Below are positions 1-8,819 of a stretch of DNA of 64,000 nt, piece by piece. Positions within the stretch are counted from its first letter, which is position 1. Each line of letters opens with the position of its first letter. Source of the stretch: Alteromonas sp. C1M14 (GTDB lineage Bacteria > Pseudomonadota > Gammaproteobacteria > Enterobacterales > Alteromonadaceae); NCBI RefSeq assembly GCF_018860965.1, contig NZ_JAHKQF010000001.1, positions 51,323-115,322 of the forward strand, written 5' to 3'. Under the pieces are notes generated by a model, which saw only the letters and a program-made list of their open reading frames with translations, was not told the DNA's origin and ran no database searches. A program made the translations under genes and the position numbers.

Positions 1-1
1 A

Positions 2-889
2 CGTATTTTATTTAAAGCTGAATGCTTACAAACCACTGGCGCATTTAAAATTCGCGGAGCCACCAATTTTCTCACTAAGCTGGCCGAAGAAAATAAACTG
101 CCTCAACGTATTGTGGCCAATAGTTCAGGGAACCATGCCCAAGCGGTCGCCTATGCTGCGAGTCAGATGAACATCCCTGCTTGTATTTATGCCACAGAAA
201 ATGTTTCGCCGGTGAAAGCAGCAGCCACCCAATATTATGGCGCCAAGATGTCACTGCACCCTACCCGTCCTGAAGCTGACGAAGCGGTGCAAAAAGCCGC
301 CTTAGAACCGGGAACTGTATGGATCCCACCGTTTAATCACCCTGAGATCATTGCCGGCCAAGGCACGGCATGTGTAGAAGCCTTGCAAGATGCAGGAGCT
401 GTCAATGCGGTATTTGCCCCTTGCGGCGGCGGTGGATTGCTCAGCGGTACCCTACTCGCCACACGCGCTTTGCAGCCAAGTGCCAAGGTTATCGGTGCTG
501 AACCTTTAAATGCCAACGATGCAGCCTGTTCTTTGCAAAGTGGGAAAATTGAAAGCCTCACAGGCGCACCGAATACCTTGGCCGACGGCGCGGCGACCCC
601 CTCTGTGGGTCCGTACACTTTTCCCTTGTTACAACAGTTAGACGATTTTTACGAAGTGGACGAAATACAGATTGCCTACTGGACTCAATGGCTTCAACAT
701 TTGTTGAAATTACATATTGAGGCCACCAGTGCCATGAGCATGGCTGCAGTGGCGGCATGGGCTCTTGAAGCGCCCCCGCAAAGTACTGCTGTGGTGATAT
801 TGTCAGGGGGAAATATAAGCCAGCAAAGCATGCTTAAACTGTGGGAAAAAGACTACTTATTACAGCCTCCGACCATTACAGAGGCATAA
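2..889 (+). CDS. PLP-dependent threonine/serine dehydratase (5' end cut by window)
   Basis: A fold-type II pyridoxal-phosphate enzyme that deaminates threonine or serine, or a close relative such as a serine racemase. The frame is open from base 2, so the N-terminus lies outside the window. About 295 residues are visible. The first ones contain the PLP-lysine motif (TGAFKIRGA), then the phosphate-binding SSGNHAQ near residue 40, the glycine loop CGGGGLLSG near residue 142, and LSGGN close to the C-terminus. No ACT regulatory domain follows, which fits a catabolic or short form of about 320 residues rather than long biosynthetic IlvA. The substrate cannot be settled from sequence alone. Confidence 0.85.
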   Translation, partial: RILFKAECLQTTGAFKIRGATNFLTKLAEENKLPQRIVANSSGNHAQAVAYAASQMNIPACIYATENVSPVKAAATQYYGAKMSLHPTRPEADEAVQKAALEPGTVWIPPFNHPEIIAGQGTACVEALQDAGAVNAVFAPCGGGGLLSGTLLATRALQPSAKVIGAEPLNANDAACSLQSGKIESLTGAPNTLADGAATPSVGPYTFPLLQQLDDFYEVDEIQIAYWTQWLQHLLKLHIEATSAMSMAAVAAWALEAPPQSTAVVILSGGNISQQSMLKLWEKDYLLQPPTITEA

Positions 890-917
890 GGTTTATTTAA
901 CGCTAGCTTTACCAAAT

Positions 918-950
918 AGGTGTGTTGTAGTCATGCACTAAAACACACCT
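918..950. terminator. Possible stem-loop between converging genes
   Basis: Nine-base arms AGGTGTGTT and AACACACCT (918-926 and 942-950) enclose a 15-base loop between the stop of the dehydratase and the stop of the converging DUF1653 gene. There is no convincing U-run on either strand, so it is at best a weak terminator. Confidence 0.3.
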
Positions 951-963
951 AAAAACAAATTCT

Positions 964-1191
964 TTAATCGCGACTTTCACCAATATAGGCAAAGCGAGGT
1001 ACGGGCTTCCCCTCTTTTTGTACGGTTTCTACAAACATAGAAAGGGGCCGAACCCATAAGCTTCTGTCACCGTATTCTGGCCGGTATACCACCAGCTCGG
1101 TTTCATCTTCAGAATGTTTTGCAACACCAACTACGGTGTAATAGCTTCCTTTGTAATGTTGATATAAGCCTACTTTAACGCTTTGTGGCAT
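964..1191 (-). CDS. DUF1653 family protein
   Basis: A 75-residue soluble protein of the DUF1653 family. It shows the family pattern from N to C terminus: GLYQHYKGSYY, GVAKHSED, LVVYRPEYGDRSLWVRP, then PRFAYIG. The biochemical function of the family is not established. It starts one base after the dinB stop codon, so it is almost certainly co-transcribed and translationally coupled with dinB and should share its LexA control. No membrane segment or signal peptide. Confidence 0.85.
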   Translation of the reverse strand: MPQSVKVGLYQHYKGSYYTVVGVAKHSEDETELVVYRPEYGDRSLWVRPLSMFVETVQKEGKPVPRFAYIGESRD

Positions 1192-1192
1192 A

Positions 1193-2269
1193 TTACTGTT
1201 CCTCTAAGGGTAAGCGGAGTTGTTCTAAGGGGCTTTCGTCGGCAAGACCCAGGTGTAAGCCAACCAGACGTACACCTCGTCCCCGTGCACGCTGCCATGC
1301 TTGATCCAGCAGCGTATTAAAATACGATCTATCAATAGTGTGAAGTCGGTGCTCCACGGTGGTTTGCTGAAAATCACTGAATTTCAGTTTTACCCCTTGA
1401 GAACGGATCATACAACGGGTTGCCCCTGTTTTTTGCAGATATTTGTCGATCCGCTCTTCAAGAATTTGCCACAACCCAGACAGGGTGTTTTGGCAATCAT
1501 CTAAACTCAGTAAATCTTCGCTGAAAGTTCTTTCCACCCCAATTGATTTGCGCTCACGATCCACGTTCACCGGTCGCTCATCTACCCCGTGAGCTCTATG
1601 CCAAAGTATCGAGCCAAACTTTCCCAGTTCTTTTTTTAATCGTTCGAAGGGATAATTTCGCACGTCTTTACAGGTGCGTAAGCCTAAGCGTTGTAGCTTT
1701 TGTTCCGTCACCTTGCCCACACCAGGTATTTTTGACAGCGGCAAGGATAAAACGAAAGCGTCAAGTTGATCGGGAGTAATCACACACAGTCCGTCCGGCT
1801 TGTGTTCGTCACTGGCCACTTTAGCCACAAACTTACAGGGTGCCACACCCGCCGAGGCAGTGAGGTTTAGTTCTGCTTGAATACGCCGTCGAATATCCTG
1901 AGCAATCAAGGTCGCGCTGCCATTAAATAGGTTGCTGTGGGTAACATCTAAATAGGCCTCATCAAGCGACAAGGGCTCAACCAAGTGGGTGTAATCATTA
2001 AAGATAGCGCGAATTTTTTTGCTTTCCTGAACATACTTTTCCATTTGCCCTTTAATCAGTATAAGGTTTGGGCAAAGACGCTTGGCATAGGCAGAGGCCA
2101 TGGCTGAGCGCACACCATACTTGCGGGCAGGGTAATTACAGGTGGAAATCACCCCTCGCCTGTCAGCGCTGCCGCCTATAGCAAGTGGTTTCATCGTTAA
2201 CGATGGATTTTCACGCATTTCCACAGCTGCAAAGAAGCAGTCCATGTCGACGTGAATGATCTTTCGCAC
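1193..2269 (-). CDS. dinB: DNA polymerase IV (Y-family, translesion)
   Basis: Error-prone Y-family polymerase that extends past damaged or distorted templates. The N-terminal palm motif is HVDMDCFFAAVE (residues 6-17), and the second catalytic acidic cluster is SLDEAYLDVT near residue 101. Helix-hairpin-helix segments (IPGVGKVTEQKLQRLG) lie near 182, followed by the little-finger region. The C-terminus (LRLPLEEQ) resembles a beta-clamp-binding peptide. Length 358 residues is normal. The start is GTG at 2269: a stop codon lies a short way upstream in frame with no ATG between. A LexA box sits 12 bases upstream, so SOS induction is expected. It is followed directly by the DUF1653 gene. Confidence 0.96.
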   Translation of the reverse strand: MRKIIHVDMDCFFAAVEMRENPSLTMKPLAIGGSADRRGVISTCNYPARKYGVRSAMASAYAKRLCPNLILIKGQMEKYVQESKKIRAIFNDYTHLVEPLSLDEAYLDVTHSNLFNGSATLIAQDIRRRIQAELNLTASAGVAPCKFVAKVASDEHKPDGLCVITPDQLDAFVLSLPLSKIPGVGKVTEQKLQRLGLRTCKDVRNYPFERLKKELGKFGSILWHRAHGVDERPVNVDRERKSIGVERTFSEDLLSLDDCQNTLSGLWQILEERIDKYLQKTGATRCMIRSQGVKLKFSDFQQTTVEHRLHTIDRSYFNTLLDQAWQRARGRGVRLVGLHLGLADESPLEQLRLPLEEQ

Positions 2270-2280
2270 ATCATCACCAT

Positions 2281-2300
2281 AACTGTATGTTCAGACAGTA
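2281..2300 (-). promoter_or_regulatory. LexA (SOS) box of dinB
   Basis: CTGT (2283-2286), eight bases, ACAG (2295-2298): a perfect CTGT-N8-ACAG core with the flanking TA of the classical consensus on one side. It ends 12 bases from the dinB GTG, so bound LexA would cover the promoter. The lysozyme gene lies on the other side of the same intergenic region, but its start is 136 bases away. Confidence 0.85.
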
Positions 2301-2435
2301 TTGTACGATGTTTTTTCAATAAATCACATTACATTTTCTGATCACAACACTTCTAACTAAGAAGTTGTAATAACCCATATACACTGCTACTAATAAATAG
2401 TGTTTAATTTTTAACCTAGCATCATGGAGGATGGT

Positions 2436-2948
2436 ATGGCGTTTTTTTTACCTGCTTTTGAAAAAATGATCGACAACGAAGGCGGCTATAGTTTACATCG
2501 TACTGACGGTGATCGTGGTGGATTAACCTACGCGGGCATCGCCAGAAATTTTCACCCAGACTGGCCGGGATGGCCGCTGATAGAATCAGACACGGCGAAG
2601 CAAAACATCATTCCTTACGTACAAGCATTTTACAAACAACAGTTTTGGGAGCGTATTCGCGGCGACTTTATCGATGCCCAAGGCGTGGCAGAAACCATTT
2701 TTGATTTTGCGGTTAACGCCGGTGTCTCTACGGCTGCGAAGTTAGCCCAAGACGTGGTTGGCGTGAACACTGATGGCGTTATCGGTACGATTACATTAAA
2801 AGCCATTAATCAAATGGAAGCGGAACTGTTTATTCGGGAATACGCGCTAAAAAAAATGGCCAGATACGCCAATATCGTCAACAACAACCCCTCACAAGCA
2901 AAGTTTTTACTAGGCTGGATAAATCGCTCTTTAAAACAGCTTAGTTAG
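2436..2948 (+). CDS. GH108 family lysozyme / peptidoglycan-binding protein
   Basis: A 170-residue glycoside hydrolase of family 108 (ZliS/secretion-activator type), expected to cleave the peptidoglycan glycan strand. The catalytic region is near the N-terminus, with the family signature DNEGGYSLHRTDGDRGGLTY (the Glu of EGG is the presumed catalytic acid). A peptidoglycan-binding C-terminal region contains GVNTDGVIGTITLKAIN. No signal peptide is seen, so export would need a holin or another route. ATG 2436 is preferred to the in-frame ATG at 2424, because GGAGG (2426-2430) lies five bases before 2436. Such genes are common in prophages, but no other phage gene is near. Confidence 0.85.
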   Translation: MAFFLPAFEKMIDNEGGYSLHRTDGDRGGLTYAGIARNFHPDWPGWPLIESDTAKQNIIPYVQAFYKQQFWERIRGDFIDAQGVAETIFDFAVNAGVSTAAKLAQDVVGVNTDGVIGTITLKAINQMEAELFIREYALKKMARYANIVNNNPSQAKFLLGWINRSLKQLS

Positions 2949-2954
2949 CGCTTT

Positions 2955-2993
2955 GCTCACAACAGGCCAAAACTACTTCGGCCTGTTGTGAGC
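2955..2993. other. Perfect 14-bp stem-loop between converging genes
   Basis: Arms 2955-2968 (GCTCACAACAGGCC) and 2980-2993 are perfectly complementary with an 11-base loop. It lies just after the lysozyme stop and before the converging nqrM stop. No U-run follows on either strand, so it is not a standard Rho-independent terminator. It may stabilise the 3' ends of both messages. Confidence 0.7.
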
Positions 2994-3027
2994 GTGGAGC
3001 GTCAGCTAATACCTAGCATTGACTAAC

Positions 3028-3261
3028 TTACATTATTTGATTGTCTTTCCACTCTGCGATTTTCTTTTGACGAGCGGCCTCTCTATCAAGACGAGCCTGT
3101 TTTCTATCACAGGGTTCTGGGCAATCACAGGCTTTATCGATTCCCAGTGCGCCTAATCCACCACAGCTACCTGCTATAGATTTTTTTTGCACCAAGTAAC
3201 CAATTCCCATGGCAAAAACCATAGCAAGAAAGAAAACGAATGCGAGAATAAAGGTAGACAT
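3028..3261 (-). CDS. nqrM: Na+-NQR maturation protein NqrM
   Basis: A 77-residue protein of the NqrM (DUF539) family, needed in other bacteria for maturation of Na+-NQR, probably iron delivery to the NqrD/NqrE centre. One N-terminal membrane helix (about residues 4-24) is followed by the family's cysteine cluster: CGGLGALGIDKACDCPEPC. The C-terminal part is charged and probably cytoplasmic. It follows apbE by nine bases and belongs with the nqr locus. Length and cysteine spacing are typical. Confidence 0.92.
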   Translation of the reverse strand: MSTFILAFVFFLAMVFAMGIGYLVQKKSIAGSCGGLGALGIDKACDCPEPCDRKQARLDREAARQKKIAEWKDNQIM

Positions 3262-3270
3262 AGTAACCTC

Positions 3271-4293
3271 TTAATTTTTAACAGTAACTGTCGCGTTAAA
3301 GCGAGGAGAAGCATACTCTTCGAAACCGTCGTCGGTGCGACGGATTAAAAATACCGCTAACTCTTCTTTCTCAGCTAAGCTGATAGCTTCGTCCCAGCCC
3401 ATCACATTAAACGCCGTTGCCAAACCATCAGCGGTCATCGATGAGGGGTGTACCACGGTAACAGAAACCAAGTTATGGGTAATGGGACTACCGGTGCGCG
3501 GATCAATCAAATGTGAATAGCGCTTTCCATCCATTTCATAGTAGTTTCTATAGTCACCTGAGGTGGCAATAGCATTTGTACCTACTGAGACAATTTTCTC
3601 TACGGCCCGTTCAGTGGAAACCGGTTTTTCAATGGCAATTAACCAGTCTTCACCATTCCCCCGTTCACCTTTAACACGCATTTCACCGCCAATTTCCACC
3701 AAATAGTTTTCTAAACCATTCTCTTCCATGATGGCGGCGAGCTCATCAACACCATAGCCTTTTGCAATGGTGGATAAATCCACATACACCATCGGGTGTA
3801 ACTTGCGCAAACCCGCTGACGAAAGTGCTAACTTATCTAATCCAACGTAATCCCTCACCGCGTCGATTTGCGCCTCATTAGGCACGATTTCTGGTCGTTT
3901 ATTGGGGCCAAACCCCCATAAATTGACTAGCGGACCAACGGTGATATCCAATACGCCGTGGCTAAGCTTACCCAGCCTCAATGCTTCTTTTACTACCGTT
4001 GTCGTGTCTGCTGATAAGGGGACTGGCGTAGTAAACCGATTCTGGTTAAAACGGGAAAGCTCAGACGTGGGATCGTAAGTAGACATTAATTTATTAATTT
4101 CTACCAAACGCTTATCTAAGGCGGCTTTTAAACCGTCAATTTGCCCACGCTCATCAATGACGTACTTCACATTGTAAGTAGTTCCCATGGTTTCACCATG
4201 AAGATGAACCACCTGTTTAGTCTCTTTGGCGCATCCGACAAAGAGAAACAACACCACAAGTACTACACTTAAGCGAAAATATTGCGTTATCAC
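3271..4293 (-). CDS. apbE: FAD:protein FMN transferase (lipoprotein)
   Basis: ApbE attaches FMN covalently to threonines of NqrB and NqrC, using FAD as donor on the periplasmic side. The 340-residue protein has a lipoprotein signal with lipobox LFVGC (Cys21). Family motifs follow: GETMGTTYNVKY, DLSTIAKGYGVDELA, the GGEMRVKG segment, ATSGDYRNYYE and SHLIDPRTGSP. It is separated from nqrF by an intrinsic terminator, so it may depend on read-through or on its own promoter. nqrM follows at once. The two genes together supply cofactor maturation for the complex encoded upstream. Confidence 0.96.
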   Translation of the reverse strand: MITQYFRLSVVLVVLFLFVGCAKETKQVVHLHGETMGTTYNVKYVIDERGQIDGLKAALDKRLVEINKLMSTYDPTSELSRFNQNRFTTPVPLSADTTTVVKEALRLGKLSHGVLDITVGPLVNLWGFGPNKRPEIVPNEAQIDAVRDYVGLDKLALSSAGLRKLHPMVYVDLSTIAKGYGVDELAAIMEENGLENYLVEIGGEMRVKGERGNGEDWLIAIEKPVSTERAVEKIVSVGTNAIATSGDYRNYYEMDGKRYSHLIDPRTGSPITHNLVSVTVVHPSSMTADGLATAFNVMGWDEAISLAEKEELAVFLIRRTDDGFEEYASPRFNATVTVKN

Positions 4294-4312
4294 TTCGATT
4301 CCTTACTATCAA

Positions 4313-4335
4313 AAAAGGGGGCTATGCCCCCTTTT
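4313..4335 (-). terminator. Intrinsic terminator after nqrF
   Basis: Arms AAAAGGGGGC (4313-4322) and GCCCCCTTTT (4326-4335) with a 3-base loop. On the minus strand the hairpin is followed by a run of six U. It lies between the nqrF stop and the apbE start. Confidence 0.85.
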
Positions 4336-4355
4336 CTAATTATATCTTGTCCTGA

Positions 4356-5585
4356 TTAACCACCGAAGTCATCAAGCAGGATATTTTCGTCTTCCACCCC
4401 AAGATCTTTGAGCATTGTTATTACTGCTGCATTCATCATAGGAGGACCACACATATAGAACTCACAATCTTCTGGCGCTGGGTGGTCTTTCAGGTAATTT
4501 TCAAGTAATACTTGGTGAATAAACCCTGTATACCCTTCCCAGTTATCTTCAGGCTGTGGATCAGATAAGGCTACGTTCCATTCAAAGTTCTCGTTTTCTT
4601 CCGCCAATTCATCGAAATCTTCTACATAGAACATTTCACGTAATGAACGGGCACCGTACCAGAAACTAATTTTCCGTTCGGTGTGAAGTCGACGAAGCTG
4701 ATCGAAAATGTGTGAACGCATCGGCGCCATACCAGCACCACCGCCCACAAAGACCATTTCTGCATCAGTTTCTTTAGCGAAGAACTCACCGAAGGGACCA
4801 GAGATGGTGGCTTTATCACCTTCCTTAAGGCTCCAGATGTAAGACGACATTTTACCAGCTGGCAAACTAAGGTTATTAGGTGGCGGCGTAGCAATACGCA
4901 CGTTCAACATAATAATCCCTTCTTCTTCAGGATAGTTAGCCATGGAATAAGCACGGATGGTTTCTTCATCAACTTTTGATTCGATGTCAAAGAAGCCGAA
5001 ACGTTCCCAATCAGGACGATATTCGTCAGGGATCTCGAATTCTTTATATTTCACGTGATGAGGTGGCGCCTCAATTTGAATATAACCACCGGCACGGAAA
5101 GGAACACTTTCACCATTAGGAATTTTCAGTTTCAGTTCTTTGATAAAAGTAGCTTTGTTGTCATTAGAAATGACTTCACAATCCCACTTTTTAATACCAA
5201 AGATTTCTTCATCCAATTCAATTTCCATGTCTTGTTTCACTGAAACCTGACAGGATAAACGGCAACCATCACGGGCTTCACGTTTAGTAATATGATCCAG
5301 CTCAGTGGGCAGAATTTCACCGCCACCTGATTTCACATCAACCCGACACTGACCACAAGAGCCACCGCCACCACAGGCAGAAGATACGAAAATACCGGCT
5401 TCTGCGAGTGCACCAAGCAATTTACCGCCTGGAGAGGTTTTGATGGCCTTTTCAGGATCATCATTAATTAAGATAGTTACATCACCACTTGGCACCAGTT
5501 TCGACTTGGCGAACATGATGATGAATACCAACGCCAGAACGATGGCGATAAACATGCCAACGCCAAGGAAAATTTCTACATTCAT
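4356..5585 (-). CDS. nqrF: Na+-NQR subunit F (NADH dehydrogenase, 2Fe-2S and FAD)
   Basis: The NADH-oxidising entry subunit. Order: one N-terminal membrane helix (about residues 4-25); a ferredoxin domain whose cysteines include [11 protein letters not shown] near residue 70 and the distal Cys in CRLSCQV; an FAD-binding ferredoxin-reductase domain with RAYSMANYP; and an NADH-binding domain with [13 protein letters not shown] and [15 protein letters not shown]. Length 409 residues matches the family. It is the last gene before the operon terminator, 20 bases downstream of nqrE. Confidence 0.97.
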   Translation of the reverse strand: MNVEIFLGVGMFIAIVLALVFIIMFAKSKLVPSGDVTILINDDPEKAIKTSPGGKLLGALAEAGIFVSSACGGGGSCGQCRVDVKSGGGEILPTELDHITKREARDGCRLSCQVSVKQDMEIELDEEIFGIKKWDCEVISNDNKATFIKELKLKIPNGESVPFRAGGYIQIEAPPHHVKYKEFEIPDEYRPDWERFGFFDIESKVDEETIRAYSMANYPEEEGIIMLNVRIATPPPNNLSLPAGKMSSYIWSLKEGDKATISGPFGEFFAKETDAEMVFVGGGAGMAPMRSHIFDQLRRLHTERKISFWYGARSLREMFYVEDFDELAEENENFEWNVALSDPQPEDNWEGYTGFIHQVLLENYLKDHPAPEDCEFYMCGPPMMNAAVITMLKDLGVEDENILLDDFGG

Positions 5586-5605
5586 TTATATGCTCCCGAG
5601 CTTTA

Positions 5606-6214
5606 TTAAAGCTGAATACCAGTGAAAGACTGGAAGCCTAGGGCCATCAGTCCTGCGATCATAAACACAGAACCTAAGCCACGTACGCCATTAGGCATAT
5701 CAGCATATTTAAGCTTCTCACGCACCGCGGCCAATAACACAATGGCCAGTGCCCAACCCATACCGCTTCCTACACCATAAACGATACTTTCGCTAAAGGT
5801 ATATTCACGCTGCACTGCGAAAGCTACACCACCAAAGATGGCACAGTTCACTGTGATTAGGGGTAAGAAGATACCCAGCGCGTTATATAAGGCTGGGAAA
5901 AACTTATCCAAGCTCATTTCCAAAATTTGAACCAAGGCGGCAATAACACCGATAAAGGTCAAAAAGTTCAGAAAGCTAAGATCCGCATCAGGGAAGCCCG
6001 CCCAGGCTAAAGCACCAGGGGCAAGAATGTTAACGTATATAACTTGGTTTACCGGTACTGAAATACCCAGTACAACAATTACCGCCACGCCTAAGCCCAT
6101 GGCTGTTTTTACTTTCTTAGAAACAGCCAGGAAGGTACACATACCCAAAAAGAGTGACAATGCCATGTTCTCGACAAAAATCGAACGAACAAATAAAGAC
6201 AGATAATGTTCCAT
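5606..6214 (-). CDS. nqrE: Na+-NQR subunit E
   Basis: A 202-residue integral membrane protein with six predicted helices, homologous to NqrD and RnfA. With NqrD it forms the inverted membrane pair that holds an iron centre: the conserved cysteines lie in [12 protein letters not shown] (near residue 26) and in [10 protein letters not shown]. It begins three bases after nqrD ends. Length and motifs are standard. Confidence 0.97.
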   Translation of the reverse strand: MEHYLSLFVRSIFVENMALSLFLGMCTFLAVSKKVKTAMGLGVAVIVVLGISVPVNQVIYVNILAPGALAWAGFPDADLSFLNFLTFIGVIAALVQILEMSLDKFFPALYNALGIFLPLITVNCAIFGGVAFAVQREYTFSESIVYGVGSGMGWALAIVLLAAVREKLKYADMPNGVRGLGSVFMIAGLMALGFQSFTGIQL

Positions 6215-6217
6215 GAA

Positions 6218-6850
6218 TTACTCCTTAGGCTCGATTTGTTCCGGACGGAAGGTACGAATAAGCCATACCATCGCGCCGATCAGGAAGAATGAACTGAATG
6301 GTAAAATCAGTAGCCCGTTACCTTGGTACCAACCACCGTTTTGCACCAAAGGCAAAATTTCGAAGTTCAAAATTGTGCCGAAGCCAAACAATTCTTTGAC
6401 TGTTCCGATACAAATCAAGATAAAAGAGTAACCCAAACCGTTACCGATACCGTCTAAAAAGCTCATCAATGGTGGGCTCTTCATGGCGTAGGCTTCCGCC
6501 CGCCCCATTACGATACAGTTGGTAATAATTAGTCCAACGAACACCGAAAGCTGTTTCGATATTTCGTAAGAATAAGCCTTCAGAATTTGGTCAACGACAA
6601 TTACCAACGAGGCAATGATCGTCATCTGAATAATAATCCGCACACTGGAAGGAATTTGATTCCGAATCAGTGAAATAAACAGATTTGAAAAGGCGACAAC
6701 ACTGGTTAGAGCCAGTGACATTACCAATGCTGTTTCCAGCTTGGTGGTAATCGCCAGTGCAGAACAGATACCCAATACCTGTAAGGCAATAGGGTTGTTG
6801 TCCAAAATGGGTCCAAATAGGACCTTTTTCATTTCTTTTGCGTCAGCCAC
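6218..6850 (-). CDS. nqrD: Na+-NQR subunit D
   Basis: A 210-residue membrane protein with about six helices. Conserved cysteines lie in [10 protein letters not shown] and [12 protein letters not shown], matching the iron ligands shared with NqrE. The order NqrC-NqrD-NqrE is that of canonical operons. It lies 12 bases after nqrC, and the N-terminus [20 protein letters not shown] is typical. Confidence 0.97.
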   Translation of the reverse strand: MADAKEMKKVLFGPILDNNPIALQVLGICSALAITTKLETALVMSLALTSVVAFSNLFISLIRNQIPSSVRIIIQMTIIASLVIVVDQILKAYSYEISKQLSVFVGLIITNCIVMGRAEAYAMKSPPLMSFLDGIGNGLGYSFILICIGTVKELFGFGTILNFEILPLVQNGGWYQGNGLLILPFSSFFLIGAMVWLIRTFRPEQIEPKE

Positions 6851-6862
6851 GATAAGTCCCCT

Positions 6863-7627
6863 TTATGAACGCCATGCTTGTTTCTTAAGGAAAGGACCGA
6901 AGCCCTGCTCGCCTACCCAATACTGAATGGTGTTTTGTACACCTGTACTGGTAAGGGTTGCCCCAGAGAGTGCATCTACAGAATATGGGTTATCAGGGTT
7001 AGCATTTTTCTTAACCTTGATTGCAACTTCGCCGTCTTTATACAGCTTTTTGCCATCCCACTTTGCCTGCCATGCAGGGTTCTGTACTTCACCACCCAGT
7101 CCTGGCGTTTCTTTCTGCTGGTAATAGATCAGTTCTTTTACAGTCTGTCCATCTGCGTCCACGGCAAGGAAACCATACATCAAGTCCCATAAACCGCTTC
7201 CGTGTACAGGCAGAACCACACGGGTTACATCGCCGTCTTCACTGTGTACCAGATAAACAGTGGCCACATTTGGACGACGCTGAAAGCCCACATTACTATT
7301 GGTGACTTTCGTGCTGTATTCAGTTTGCTTCGCCGCTTTATACATGTCGTAGTCCGCTTCAGGAGCTTCAGTAAACTCTCCTGAATCTAAATCTACATAG
7401 CGAAGTTCTACAAACTCTTTAAATTTGGCATCTACCGCATCGTTACTCATGCCGGTTTCATATAAACCCGCTGCAGTAAGGATGTTCGTTTGCTTATCTA
7501 ATTTTGCATTGGTTTGCTGTAGGTCTCGAAGGCCTACCGCAGCACCGGATACAATAATTGAGCAAACCAGACAAACGGCGACAACAACGCCAACTGTTTT
7601 TCCTAATGATTCTTTCTTAGCCGACAC
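6863..7627 (-). CDS. nqrC: Na+-NQR subunit C (covalent FMN)
   Basis: A 254-residue subunit with one N-terminal membrane helix (about residues 10-32) and a periplasmic FMN-binding domain. The FMN is linked to the Thr of the SGAT motif ([12 protein letters not shown], Thr224), the substrate site of ApbE. Other typical segments are [12 protein letters not shown] and [10 protein letters not shown]. It overlaps the end of nqrB by 11 bases, which suggests translational coupling. Confidence 0.97.
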   Translation of the reverse strand: MSAKKESLGKTVGVVVAVCLVCSIIVSGAAVGLRDLQQTNAKLDKQTNILTAAGLYETGMSNDAVDAKFKEFVELRYVDLDSGEFTEAPEADYDMYKAAKQTEYSTKVTNSNVGFQRRPNVATVYLVHSEDGDVTRVVLPVHGSGLWDLMYGFLAVDADGQTVKELIYYQQKETPGLGGEVQNPAWQAKWDGKKLYKDGEVAIKVKKNANPDNPYSVDALSGATLTSTGVQNTIQYWVGEQGFGPFLKKQAWRS

Positions 7628-8816
7628 GAGCTACCCTCCGCTTGATATTGCTTTGCGCGACGAAATAGTCGAACAGTGGCGCCCAAAGGTTGGTAAACAG
7701 AATGGCCAACATGACACCTTCAGGGAAGGCTGGGTTAAGGACGCGTATCAGAACAGTCATAAAGCCAATAAAAATACCGTATGCCCATTTACCTTGGTTG
7801 GTAAAGGAAGCGGAAACAGGATCCGTTGCCATAAAGAACATACCGAAGGCCAGACCACCCACTACAAAGTGCCAATGTGCAGGCATTGCAAACATGGGGT
7901 TAGTATCACTACCGATCATGTTGAGTAAGGTCGCAAAGAAGACAACGCCAATGGCGACACCTGCCACAATGCGCCAACTCGCGATCCGCATATACATGAT
8001 AAACAAACCACCAATCATAATGGCTAGCGCGGATACTTCTCCGGCAGAGCCAGAAATGGTACCGATGAAGCTGCTCATCCATTGGTCCATGTTGCTGTAA
8101 TCAAGGTTACCTGAAGCAGCTTGGCTCAATGATGTTGCGCCTGAGAAACCATCTGCAGCAACCCATACTTGGTCACCAGAGATTTGCGCAGGGTAAGCAA
8201 AGTACAAGAACGCCCGACCAGAAAGCGCAGGGTTCAAGAAGTTACGGCCTGTACCACCAAAGACTTCTTTAGCAATAACAACACCGAAAGTAATACCTAA
8301 GGCAACTTGCCATAACGGGATCGTTGCTGGCAGCGTAAGCGCGAATAACACTGAAGTCACAAAGAAGCCTTCGTTGACTTCGTGCTTACGTACCGACGCG
8401 AATAGCACTTCCCAGAAACCACCTACCACAAAGGTTGTGGCATAAATGGGTAACCAGAAACAGGCACCGTAGAAGAATAACCCGAGTCCGCCGGCATTGG
8501 CTAAGTCACCACCGAAGGCAGCAAAAATAGCGGCTTGCCAAGCGTCAGGTACCGTTGCACCCGTTGCTAATGCATCTTGAGCTTGTAGCCCAATGTTGTA
8601 CATACCAAAAAACATTGCCGGGAATGTTGCCAGCCACACCATGATCATGATGCGTTTAAGATCGATACTATCCCGAACGTGAGTACCGGCTTTATTCACC
8701 GTGCCAGGTGTATAGAAAATAGTAGCCGCCGCTTCATAAAGCGCATACCACTTTTCATATTTTCCGCCCGGTTCGAAATTTGGTTCAATTTTTTCCAAAT
8801 ACGCTTTCAAACCCAT
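7617..8816 (-). CDS. nqrB: Na+-NQR subunit B (Na+ channel, covalent FMN, riboflavin)
   Basis: A 399-residue membrane subunit with about ten helices. It carries a second covalent FMN on the Thr of [10 protein letters not shown] (about residue 225). It belongs to the NqrB/RnfD family, and the conserved [17 protein letters not shown] segment is present. The start lies three bases after the nqrA stop region and the end overlaps nqrC. Length is close to that of Vibrio NqrB. Confidence 0.97.
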   Translation of the reverse strand: MGLKAYLEKIEPNFEPGGKYEKWYALYEAAATIFYTPGTVNKAGTHVRDSIDLKRIMIMVWLATFPAMFFGMYNIGLQAQDALATGATVPDAWQAAIFAAFGGDLANAGGLGLFFYGACFWLPIYATTFVVGGFWEVLFASVRKHEVNEGFFVTSVLFALTLPATIPLWQVALGITFGVVIAKEVFGGTGRNFLNPALSGRAFLYFAYPAQISGDQVWVAADGFSGATSLSQAASGNLDYSNMDQWMSSFIGTISGSAGEVSALAIMIGGLFIMYMRIASWRIVAGVAIGVVFFATLLNMIGSDTNPMFAMPAHWHFVVGGLAFGMFFMATDPVSASFTNQGKWAYGIFIGFMTVLIRVLNPAFPEGVMLAILFTNLWAPLFDYFVAQSNIKRRVARVG

Positions 8817-8819
8817 GAC

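Noticed and set aside
6878..7305. Several overlapping plus-strand ORFs opposite nqrC
   Set aside because: They are antisense shadows of a well-supported gene, have no family features and mutually overlap in different frames.
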